Shown here: piece by piece, positions 8,601-14,501 of the stretch
Numbering within the stretch: position 1 is the first letter of the stretch
Layout of the letters: each line of letters starts with the position of its first letter
Origin: a virus
Direction: 5' to 3' (one strand)
Length of the DNA: 40,482 bases
Virus record (IMG/VR): IMGVR_UViG_3300032006_000027
Coordinates: 1 to 40,482 of that record
Notes under the pieces: generated by a model
Told to the model about the DNA's origin: nothing
What the model saw: the letters and a program-made list of their open reading frames with translations, nothing else
Database searches by the model: none
Made by a program: the position numbers and the translations under genes

Positions 8601-11058
8601 ACACACTCCCGATTGCATCACCAATTTTTTTAGCACCGTCCTTTACCCAGTCAGTAACTGACTTGAAAATACCTCCAAGGCCTTTTTTGAATTGCGTCAT
8701 GAGTGGTGTAATTACCTTCTTCCAAACAATAATTCCTAAAACTATACTACCTATAACCCTCCCAACAATATCCCCCGCATCACTTACGAATCCAAGACTT
8801 TTTGCCATCTTATCGATCCAATCCACCACGGGTTGCATTGCTTCACGGATGTAGTCAATCGCCATGCCGATCAATTCAAACGGATATAAAATCCAACCAA
8901 CCAACTTAAATATGAAACTAAGAATTGGTACTAGCATCTCCATTGCAACTTCAACCGCAGGTAATAATTTTTCACTAAGATCAATCATCATTTCATTAAA
9001 CTTATTTTTGAGTTGATTCATTTTTTCTTGTTGAACCTGCTCTTTAAGTTGTTGCTTCATTCTATCGGCCGCATCCTGTGTTTCTCCACCACGAAGTGCT
9101 TCAAGTTCTTTTTCCAATGCGATTGCCTCATCACCATACTTTGCTCTAAATGCAGCTTGGTCTTTTTCAGATTGTTCCATCTTCATTAGATTTTCAACAC
9201 TTGTTCCGAGTGCTTCTGCAGCTGCTTTTCTTTGTAGAAAGTTCATATTTTCAAGACCACCCATTTCTTTGAGAAGTCTGCTTTGTTCTTTCATCACTCC
9301 CTCTGCATCACCTGCAAACGATAATTGCCTTAAACGGTCCATGCTAATATGAGAACCCAGCATAGTGCTTAGTGCCATTTCCTTGTTCATGGAACTTTCA
9401 AAGTCAACCATTGACTCCATTGTACCTGCCACATCATTTAAACTCGTTCCAAGTTGCCTTGCTTTCACCGCGGCAGCTGCCAATGCCCCAGGTGCTTGAC
9501 CCATAAATGCCAATGCGTCTTCACTTGCGTTTGCAATGTCTGCCATTACTTCGTCTGCATTGACTCCTGCCAAATTAGCAGCCGAAGCAACTGCCATTGT
9601 CATATTGTTGGCTGCGTCTCCTGCAGCTACACCCATCATTCTAAATTTTTCCATTGCACCCGCTGCGTTTGCATCGGTTACTCCAAGACCCTCGGATAAT
9701 TGTGCAACCGTTGCGATTGCTCCTGGCATTACCTTAAGACCAAATGTTCCAAATTTTTCGGTCAACGCAGAAGCTGCTCTAAAACCACCTTCAAGTGTAA
9801 CTCCCATGTGAGCAAACTCTACGTTCACCCGCCTCACTTCATCTACGATTGGTCTTACTGCATCTAAAGTTCCTCCTACTTCCTTTCTAAAATCTCTAGC
9901 TGCTCCTTCCAGTTCCCCAAATCGTTGGAATGCCAAAAACAATAAACCCGCAATTGCAGTTATCAAAATAAACGGACCACTTAGCAACTTACTTAATGCA
10001 CTACCCAAACCAGATAAACCATTTACAAACGAACCCATTCCACCTGCAATTGCTTCTGTTGCCGAGCCACCTGCGTCCATTATTTTGAAACTTTCTTTTA
10101 ATGCACCACCGAATGCGTTCTTTGCAATGTCCGCAGCTTCTCCGAGTGGTCCACTTGCATACTTTGAAAGCAATCCTCCGATCAATGGAATTTTGTCCAA
10201 CGTACCTGTGATACTATCACCGATGCTATCAAATCCATTCATAACATCATCGACCATTCCACCATAGTTTTTCATGAAGTTTTTCATGCTGTCATTATAT
10301 TGGTCAAGTTCTTCGCGAAGTTGCTTATTGACTCTTAATGCTTCTGCGGAGCTCCGGGTGACCTTGGTTATGTTATCTTTTAAATCATTTTGATAATCTG
10401 CCATACTTTGGGCTGCTCCTGCGCCTTTGGCAAAATTGGCAACCATTGCTTCTTGACTCACAAGAAACTCATCGTGAAATACATTCGCAGAGACCAATTG
10501 CCCATTAAGAGTTGCCATTTGGGTGTTTGCTTGTTGTAACGACTCTTTAGCAGCCTCCAGAGCATCTTCTTGCGCTTTGTATCCAGATGATCCCTCTGGA
10601 AGTAAATCAAGTTTGGATTGTTCCAACTGAACTGTCTTAACCAAATCATCATTGATTCTTTTATCAAGTTTACTTATGTTGTCGCTTACGTCAAGTATTG
10701 CGGTTTGTACTCTGATTCGTTCATTGTCTATAACGGCCTGTGCAGATGCTTGATCAGTTGCAAGTGACATTTCTGCGCCAAAGTTTCTTGTTGCTTGAGC
10801 TATGCCTATAGCTGCCTTCTTTGAAGCAGTTAAACTTTGTTGCATTTCCTCAATTTTATCATCACCAACAATTTTAAGATTCATTGATGATGATGCGTCT
10901 ACTAAATTATCTCTAAAATCGTTAGCGAGATCAGAAACTGTCTGCATATCCGGAAGCAGATTTGCTTTAAGTGATGCTTGTATTTGACTGGAAAATGATG
11001 CAACGTCTTTTATTACGTTTGCATCTGCATCAGGTCTTTCCGAAAGTGGGTCTGCCAT
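5698..11058 (-). CDS. 29: Tail tape measure protein (gp29 position)
   Basis: At 1786 residues this is by far the largest protein in the window. The N-terminal third is helical and coiled-coil-like, ending with a charged helix EQVQQEKMNQLKNKFNEMM. The centre has amphipathic repeats of the type GKGIKALFEGITKGLQSL and GRGVAGLADGLGKAIASL. Next comes a long hydrophobic block with three exact 70-residue repeats that begin TLEQV, TLENV and TLESV. Long helical proteins with central hydrophobic segments, located between tail chaperone genes and baseplate genes, are tape measures; they set tail length and may enter the host membrane. T4 gp29 has 590 residues, so a much longer tail or extra injected domains would be expected. 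A GGAG site lies eight bases before the ATG. No peptidase or transglycosylase motif was recognised. Confidence 0.85.
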   Translation of the reverse strand: MADPLSERPDADANVIKDVASFSSQIQASLKANLLPDMQTVSDLANDFRDNLVDASSSMNLKIVGDDKIEEMQQSLTASKKAAIGIAQATRNFGAEMSLATDQASAQAVIDNERIRVQTAILDVSDNISKLDKRINDDLVKTVQLEQSKLDLLPEGSSGYKAQEDALEAAKESLQQANTQMATLNGQLVSANVFHDEFLVSQEAMVANFAKGAGAAQSMADYQNDLKDNITKVTRSSAEALRVNKQLREELDQYNDSMKNFMKNYGGMVDDVMNGFDSIGDSITGTLDKIPLIGGLLSKYASGPLGEAADIAKNAFGGALKESFKIMDAGGSATEAIAGGMGSFVNGLSGLGSALSKLLSGPFILITAIAGLLFLAFQRFGELEGAARDFRKEVGGTLDAVRPIVDEVRRVNVEFAHMGVTLEGGFRAASALTEKFGTFGLKVMPGAIATVAQLSEGLGVTDANAAGAMEKFRMMGVAAGDAANNMTMAVASAANLAGVNADEVMADIANASEDALAFMGQAPGALAAAAVKARQLGTSLNDVAGTMESMVDFESSMNKEMALSTMLGSHISMDRLRQLSFAGDAEGVMKEQSRLLKEMGGLENMNFLQRKAAAEALGTSVENLMKMEQSEKDQAAFRAKYGDEAIALEKELEALRGGETQDAADRMKQQLKEQVQQEKMNQLKNKFNEMMIDLSEKLLPAVEVAMEMLVPILSFIFKLVGWILYPFELIGMAIDYIREAMQPVVDWIDKMAKSLGFVSDAGDIVGRVIGSIVLGIIVWKKVITPLMTQFKKGLGGIFKSVTDWVKDGAKKIGDAIGSVSKGVKTALGSVGKGIGDLVKGISGGIQALAEAIGKGIKALFEGITKGLQSLTGLLRDLLTAIGDGIAGLADGVGRALSSLGKAVADVATEIGRGVAGLADGLGKAIASLAQGIGEGIASILQGVGEGVESLIKSLSNLSVKDMLKAAIGLIALAGALWITAKALQEFESVSWGSVLKGILILGTLSAAAVALGNVGSQILKGAFAVAVLGASLIPAAYAFGMFADVSWGAVWGAIAAISVLAIVAGILGAPPIIGFVLMGALAIGALGLAMIPFAVAALIAGYAAGLVADAFVKMAGALSELTLEQVGVIFALGVSFAFLGGLLPLIIMGAISLGVIAVALSAFGLVADLVAPGIELLATGFDRMVESLSKITLENVATLALLGATVIGLGLMIVPMMLGAIAIGVMSVALGALGLAAIVAAPALGFLATTMSMLGESLTHITLESVLTLGLLGITILGFAALAIPAVIAGVVMVGLAGAITVLGGAAMIAAPALAELSVSLNPMIDKMVAISEVAGDLMFAAAAIGAVGFALAGLGIGGAVGEVASAAGSFVSGAIGKVGSFLGFNEDPAEKEDPLDKMIRLGKHGKDLQAAADSITRLSNLSGLSSDVGYALGDIADGISNIAWTMLWANDIFSESEGMENLTNMLDTFAAMSTNAEGLIAAASGISAIGEALSSLASGRLSNTIADVADGVTGFFGSLFGGGDKQEVQKLDPMEQFIRIGEVGPDIEKASNSLIKLSEVQFDGSGISSLAAGLMKFGDAMRAMTGDDSGGGVGGFFSRLFGRKEKKKESPLDKLMTSLSAFADVTKAMGPGAETMASILTGLGTIASESFVTGMAKATDSIYAFVAALSTIPDHKAEVFAEVATAAISGSEARAVEQTNLGGGGVPIEEMSGLGEGQVGTAAVTETLATVSTPITNTAGGGSSTDMSTTEANLAELIGLMKSGGIAVYLDSKKVSKALAAAAEE
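7066..8091 (-). repeat. Tandem hydrophobic repeats inside the tape measure gene
   Basis: The encoded protein has consecutive units: one of 56 residues beginning SWGSV, one of 76 beginning SWGAV, then three of exactly 70 residues beginning TLEQV (7486-7695), TLENV (7276-7485) and TLESV (7066-7275). Each 70-residue unit has a polar entry helix, two long hydrophobic stretches and an exit such as MVESLSKI or MLGESLTHI. The DNA copies have diverged, so this is an old protein-level duplication rather than a recent slippage product. Confidence 0.85.
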
Positions 11059-11070
11059 GCGCCAGACTCC

Positions 11071-11346
11071 TTATGGCCAATCAACATCATACGTTTCCCC
11101 ATCAAACGCAGGATTATTTCGTATTGCTTTCTTTAAATCTCGTTCGTTTGAAATACCAACTCGTTTCATTTTTTCTTTGAATTTTTTGGTATCATCAATA
11201 TATTCCTGAAATGCTTTTCCGATCACAGGGTTTGCAAAAAAAGACGCACCGAGTTTGGTTGCTTTTGTTTTGAAAATTGCTTTTACCAACGAACCGAGGA
11301 ACTCGTTTAATTGTTCTTCTTCGTTTAACTGTTGTTTCTTTTTCAT
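11071..11346 (-). CDS. Small hypothetical protein upstream of tape measure
   Basis: A 91-residue, Lys-rich, probably all-helical protein beginning MKKKQQLNEEEQLNEFLGSL and ending DGETYDVDWP. The segment SLVKAIFKTKATKLGASFF is amphipathic or weakly hydrophobic. The start is preceded by an ATATTTAT promoter-like element 42 bases upstream, and the stop lies 12 bases before the tape measure ATG. Small helical proteins in this slot occur in marine T4-like phages, but I know of no function. A role with the tape measure or tail chaperones is inferred from position only. Confidence 0.7.
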   Translation of the reverse strand: MKKKQQLNEEEQLNEFLGSLVKAIFKTKATKLGASFFANPVIGKAFQEYIDDTKKFKEKMKRVGISNERDLKKAIRNNPAFDGETYDVDWP

Positions 11347-11387
11347 ATAAAATAATTTTATTCTTAATCAGATTGAATAGTATATAC

Positions 11388-11399
11388 GTATAAATATAC
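11388..11399 (-). promoter_or_regulatory. ATATTTAT promoter-like element before the 91-residue gene
   Basis: The sense strand reads GTATATTTATAC within GGTTGGTGTATATTTATACG, nearly the same flanks as the element before gp13. It sits 42 bases upstream of the ATG at 11346, in the gap after the gp51-like stop. Confidence 0.55.
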
Positions 11400-11427
11400 A
11401 CCAACCATCAGTTTATGACGGATAAAA

Positions 11428-11694
11428 TTATCTATATGATCTAGAAGGTGTGGGTGGTTTTGATGGTCGAGACCCCGAACTCGTTTTTGCCTTTGCCTGA
11501 GCTTTCTTTACTTGCTCGTTCTCTTTGTCTTTTACTTCAACAAGCTTCCGACCATAAAACCGTCTAAGATAAATCGGAAGATTATACACGATGTCTTGAG
11601 TAAATGCCCCTTCACTATAATAGCAAAGGTTAAAAATCTCTTCGTGTAGTTGAACCTTATACTCGGGCGGTAGGGTAAAAAAAGTCGACCCCAA
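11428..11694 (-). CDS. 51: gp51-like hub assembly / tail chaperone C-terminal ORF, likely entered by frameshift
   Basis: This frame codes for TLPPEYKVQLHEEIFNLCYY, then EGAFTQDIVYNLPIYLRRFY and a Lys/Ser/Pro-rich tail; it follows the gp26-like gene as gene 51 follows gene 26 in T4. It is open from a TGA just upstream of 11694 but contains no ATG or GTG. The only possible initiator is TTG at 11692-11694, placed here as the nominal start. It overlaps the end of the gp26-like frame by 38 bases, and within the overlap is a run of seven T residues (11677-11683, sense). A +1 (or -2) slip there would fuse about 300 residues of the upstream protein to this one. At 88 residues it is far shorter than T4 gp51 (249). 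The coding call is good; how it is expressed is inferred. Confidence 0.65.
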   Translation of the reverse strand: MGSTFFTLPPEYKVQLHEEIFNLCYYSEGAFTQDIVYNLPIYLRRFYGRKLVEVKDKENEQVKKAQAKAKTSSGSRPSKPPTPSRSYR

Positions 11695-12586
11695 GGGGGA
11701 TCGTCATCCTTTCAGTATATCCGGTATCTTCGGATTCAAAATTAAACGTCATATCCAAGTCAGGAGTATTGTCTCTTGCGTGTTCTCTGAACGCAAGTGA
11801 ATCTCTTGCAAGAAGTTCCTTGTCAACGAAAGACTTGATTTTTGCTCTGTCTTCGTCTCCGTCAAGTGCCTTGATAACATACTTCAATCGTGTTGTAATT
11901 TCAGCTGTTTCGTTCTTATTCTTGGTAAACTTCTTCAAACTCTTCATTTCCATATCAATTGCTTGCTCATCTGCATGAGTCAACAAACTCCAATGGATTT
12001 TGCGTTTACTGAATGGGAATTCAAATTCAAACAAATTACGTCCTTTGTCATGCTTTTCAAAGTCAAATTCCTTTGCGTCAAGTTTTGCCAAGTCAATGGT
12101 ATCTTCTACATCTTCATTGTTTGAAGGGTCTTTGAACTTGATTTTGTATTCTGCACCATAAGCAAGAATACGAGCTGCAATAAAAATTGCATTCTTGTCA
12201 CCCACCAAAATATCGTCCAACTTGACGTTAGGTGTAACAATAAGTTGTTCAAGCAACTTATCAAGCACCACACCCTTTTTGATAAGGTTTTGACTTGTAA
12301 GAATATCTTCCTCCTTTGCAGTCATGTATTTGATGTCAATCTTTCCACTTGCAAGTGGTGAACTTGGATCATAAAACCAACCTTGACTCGGCAAATCAAC
12401 CACTTCACTTGGATACTCAAACTTCTGAACTCTGTCTGTTTGTTGAGATGCTTGCGTGTTTGGTGCAGTCACCTTCGGTGTTTCTTCCGTTGTCTTTTCA
12501 TTGGCAGCCTGTGCTTCCTGTGCATCACGCTCCAATTGTTCCCTAACCTGTTGAGGAATTTCTACGTTTCCGTCTTCGTTTGCCAT
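11657..12586 (-). CDS. 26: gp26-like baseplate hub assembly protein (T4 baseplate family)
   Basis: A 309-residue protein. The first about 55 residues are Gln/Glu/Thr-rich and probably disordered. Then comes the family signature VVDLPSQGWFYDPSSPLASG, followed by KIDIKYMTAKEEDILTSQNL and IKKGVVLDKLLEQLI. This LPS-G-x-x-Y, MTAKEEDIL pattern marks the T4-type baseplate family that includes gp26, which acts in hub assembly. It precedes the gp51-like frame and the tape measure, the position of tail assembly chaperones in many phages. It ends IPLGVDFFYPTARV, and the following frame overlaps its last 13 codons. An AAAGG site lies about ten bases before the ATG. Family call is strong; chaperone-like behaviour is inferred. 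Confidence 0.8.
   Translation of the reverse strand: MANEDGNVEIPQQVREQLERDAQEAQAANEKTTEETPKVTAPNTQASQQTDRVQKFEYPSEVVDLPSQGWFYDPSSPLASGKIDIKYMTAKEEDILTSQNLIKKGVVLDKLLEQLIVTPNVKLDDILVGDKNAIFIAARILAYGAEYKIKFKDPSNNEDVEDTIDLAKLDAKEFDFEKHDKGRNLFEFEFPFSKRKIHWSLLTHADEQAIDMEMKSLKKFTKNKNETAEITTRLKYVIKALDGDEDRAKIKSFVDKELLARDSLAFREHARDNTPDLDMTFNFESEDTGYTERMTIPLGVDFFYPTARV
11677..11683 (-). promoter_or_regulatory. Candidate slippery T7 site linking gp26-like and gp51-like frames
   Basis: Sense strand GAC TTT TTT TAC in the gp26-like frame becomes ACT TTT TTT ACC in the gp51-like frame, a +1 (or -2) change. It is the only homopolymer in the short overlap and lies 18 bases before the gp26-like stop codon. 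Confidence 0.4.
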
Positions 12587-12686
12587 AATTTGTAACCTTT
12601 ATTTGTAATTTGTAAAATACACTATTACAAATATATATACATATTGCAAGACTTTTTTGCAAAAAGTATATTAAAAAAAGTAGAAA

Positions 12687-13025
12687 TTAACCTTCTAACG
12701 CAAACTTCAAGATAGCATCAGTTTCATCATAACCAAAGAAATTACTATCCTTTTTGTTTTTCCACGTCTTGTGAATAGTAACACCTATAGTTTGGTCATG
12801 GAAAACAAGTTTCTTCCCACCCTTAGTTACAAACACAAGGCGTCCTGAATTTGTGTCTATGTCATATGGTCTGCGAAACTTGCCTTTCTTTACAAGACCT
12901 AGAAGAAACTTTACAAGGCCAAGCATGGCACTACTCAGACCTTCGTTTACTTGCTCCGAGGATGTTTCGGTTTTAACTTCTTCAAAAAGTTCAAGAATTG
13001 TTTTCTTTAATTGTGTCTTGTTCAT
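12687..13025 (-). CDS. Small hypothetical protein with capsid-targeting-like N-terminus
   Basis: The frame is open from 13163, but the ATG at 13023-13025 is chosen because it lies after the gp19 terminator and gives the start MNKTQLKKTILELFEEV, like several other proteins in this window. The product has 112 residues: an amphipathic N-terminal helix, a hydrophobic stretch SSAMLGLVKFLLGLVKKGKF, then a beta-rich domain (GRLVFVTKGGKKLVFHDQT). An ATATTTAT element ends six bases before the ATG. I do not recognise the family. The N-terminal helix with I-L-E and F-E-E sites could be a prohead-targeting peptide cut by gp21; this is inference. Confidence 0.7.
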   Translation of the reverse strand: MNKTQLKKTILELFEEVKTETSSEQVNEGLSSAMLGLVKFLLGLVKKGKFRRPYDIDTNSGRLVFVTKGGKKLVFHDQTIGVTIHKTWKNKKDSNFFGYDETDAILKFALEG

Positions 13026-13030
13026 GTTCA

Positions 13031-13040
13031 ATAAATATAT
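13031..13040 (-). promoter_or_regulatory. ATATTTAT promoter-like element after the gp19 terminator
   Basis: The sense strand reads GCGTATATATTTATTGAACATG. It lies 13 bases downstream of the gp19 terminator and immediately before the ATG at 13025, so a transcript from it would be nearly leaderless. Confidence 0.5.
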
Positions 13041-13052
13041 ACGCAAATAAAA

Positions 13053-13077
13053 AAAAACTCCCCATTGGGGAGTTTTT
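13053..13077 (-). terminator. Intrinsic terminator after tail tube gene gp19
   Basis: An 11-base-pair hairpin with sense arms AAAAACTCCCC and GGGGAGTTTTT and loop AAT, followed on the sense strand by a longer T run. It begins 28 bases after the gp19 stop. The A-rich opposite side could also let it work on the plus strand, but no plus-strand gene is near. Confidence 0.9.
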
Positions 13078-13104
13078 AATAAACTGGATAGTAAATCGTG
13101 TAGA

Positions 13105-13596
13105 TTAGTATTGAAGAATTGCGTAATCGTATGCAATGTCCAACTCAACAGTTGCAACGTCACCTGTGTCCCATGAAAGGTCAGAGAACGTAGTTCCTGC
13201 TACAAACGCACCCTTGATTGTCCATTCTTCAACCAAGTCACCGACTGGACCAAGAACATTGATAGTCAAGTCCTTCTTGTAGAAGTCGGCATAACCATTT
13301 CTACCCGTTACAGATTCGTGGGAGAGACGAACCCATTCCATTGCAGCCTGCGCCGCACTTGGTACGATTGGATCGTACATAGAAAGTGTGATATTATTCC
13401 ATTCTGCCTTACCAGCACGAACCTTGCGTTTAATGTTAATGTGGTCAAGAGTATTAACATCGATTGTGATGTTAGGTCTTCCTACACCTTTAATAAGGTA
13501 TGCAGGTACTCCGTCCATATACATGATAAAACGATTGGCCGTCTTTGGTTCAAAGGCCGTAAAAAACATTTCTTGTGTTTCAACTACTTGTGCCAT
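13105..13596 (-). CDS. 19: Tail tube protein gp19
   Basis: 163 residues, the same length as T4 gp19. The protein has the tube fold pattern: FEPKTANRFIMYMDGVPAYL, then DHINIKRKVRAGKAEWNNIT, LSMYDPIVPSAAQAAMEWV and a closing DVATVELDIAYDYAILQY. Rings of this protein stack to form the inner tube through which DNA passes. The gene stands alone between two ATATTTAT elements upstream and a strong terminator downstream, consistent with very high independent expression. GGAGA lies ten bases before the ATG. It is separated from sheath gp18 by a membrane-protein gene, unlike T4 where 18 and 19 adjoin. Confidence 0.93.
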   Translation of the reverse strand: MAQVVETQEMFFTAFEPKTANRFIMYMDGVPAYLIKGVGRPNITIDVNTLDHINIKRKVRAGKAEWNNITLSMYDPIVPSAAQAAMEWVRLSHESVTGRNGYADFYKKDLTINVLGPVGDLVEEWTIKGAFVAGTTFSDLSWDTGDVATVELDIAYDYAILQY

Positions 13597-13632
13597 TTTT
13601 TAAATTCTCCAGTTTGTTAACGATTACTTTTA

Positions 13633-13640
13633 ATAAATAT
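13633..13640 (-). promoter_or_regulatory. ATATTTAT element upstream of gp19 (proximal)
   Basis: The sense strand reads GGATGATATTTATTAAAAG, 37 bases before the gp19 ATG. Confidence 0.55.
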
Positions 13641-13682
13641 CATCCAAAAACTCTAAAACATCATTTATGAATGATAATAAAC

Positions 13683-13690
13683 ATAAATAT
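13683..13690 (-). promoter_or_regulatory. ATATTTAT element upstream of gp19 (distal)
   Basis: The sense strand reads TAGCACATATTTATGTTT, 50 bases above the proximal copy, just after the stop of the membrane-protein gene. gp19 thus has two candidate start elements. Confidence 0.5.
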
Positions 13691-13711
13691 GTGCTAAACA
13701 AAAAAATATAT

Positions 13712-14416
13712 TTATTTATCTTTCCTTAATTTTTTTCCTACTAGTTTTGCAGAACCATACAATACAGCCCCAATGAACTGAAAGTGTTGTGGTCCTGGCC
13801 ATGGAAACGATAGTCCTATCATTCCAGTCGCAAATAAAGTCAACAATGCCATTCCCTCGGGACCTGCAAATAACGAAGATAATGAAAACCCACCACCGAG
13901 GGCCAGAATCATATCAGTCATATCAAAGTCATAGTCTGCATTACCCGTAAAAGTCATGTTTAACCAAATGTAAATTAGAATACCCGCAACTGCCATTCCT
14001 GCAATTCTCTTGGTTTTGGGGTGTTTAGCCAAGAACGCATCCAAATCCTTGAGTTTTTCTTCTGTCCATTTGCCTACCTTGGTGCTTGCAAGGTACTCAC
14101 CAATTGCCTTTATTACATCCTTATATGCCTTAAATCCCTTTTTAACGAGTTTGAACAACCACTCCATGCTAAACTTAATCTTAGCAAAGAATTTGAATAC
14201 AGTTTTATCAAGAAACAATTTAACCAAGTCCACCAACTTAAAGGCGGCAATGGATGCAAGTTCTTTTATAAACCCCCAAATCTTTTTAAGTCTTGATGGT
14301 ATACCCAACTCATTCAACATAGAACAATCCTCGTCCAACTTGTGTTCTCTCACAAATAAAACGAATTCATCATATTGAATTTCCGTCAATAAATCTGTCA
14401 ATCTGAGTTCCGTCAT
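13712..14416 (-). CDS. Multi-pass membrane protein of unknown function between sheath and tube genes
   Basis: A 234-residue protein beginning MTELRLTDLLTEIQYDE. Residues about 41-130 are Lys-rich amphipathic helices (SRLKKIWGFIKELASIAAF). Residues about 138-222 contain likely membrane segments: MAVAGILIYIWLNMTF, then DMILALGGGFSLSSLFAG, MALLTLFATGMIGLSF, and a shorter one near FIGAVLYGSAKLVG. It has its own unit: the gp18 terminator and an ATATTTAT element just upstream, and gp19 elements downstream. Nothing catalytic was seen. The LLTE near the N-terminus resembles a gp21 cleavage site, so it could be a head-packaged protein delivered to the host membrane; it could equally be a holin-like or envelope-active protein. 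Both are inference. Confidence 0.8.
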   Translation of the reverse strand: MTELRLTDLLTEIQYDEFVLFVREHKLDEDCSMLNELGIPSRLKKIWGFIKELASIAAFKLVDLVKLFLDKTVFKFFAKIKFSMEWLFKLVKKGFKAYKDVIKAIGEYLASTKVGKWTEEKLKDLDAFLAKHPKTKRIAGMAVAGILIYIWLNMTFTGNADYDFDMTDMILALGGGFSLSSLFAGPEGMALLTLFATGMIGLSFPWPGPQHFQFIGAVLYGSAKLVGKKLRKDK

Positions 14417-14424
14417 ACTTACAA

Positions 14425-14435
14425 ATAAATATATA
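14425..14435 (-). promoter_or_regulatory. ATATTTAT promoter-like element after the gp18 terminator
   Basis: The sense strand reads CGGTATATATTTATTTG and lies eight bases before the membrane-protein ATG, seven bases below the terminator hairpin. Confidence 0.5.
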
Positions 14436-14442
14436 CCGAAAC

Positions 14443-14475
14443 AAAAAACCCCTCTATAAAAAATAGAGGGGTTTT
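14443..14475 (-). terminator. Intrinsic terminator after tail sheath gene gp18
   Basis: Sense arms AAAACCCCTCTA and TAGAGGGGTTTT form a 12-base-pair stem with a T-rich loop of about seven bases, followed by a short T tract. It begins 26 bases after the gp18 stop. Confidence 0.9.
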
Positions 14476-14501
14476 AAGTGATTTTATTTTACTTTTACAA
14501 A

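Noticed and set aside
12646-12665. AT-rich inverted repeat (ACTTTTTTGCAAAAAGT) as a terminator
   Set aside because: Stem is almost only A-T pairs and lacks a T tract after a stable stem; too weak to list.
12687-13163. Longer start of the 112-residue gene at 13163
   Set aside because: It would extend back through the terminator and into the gp19 stop; the ATG at 13025 follows a promoter-like element.
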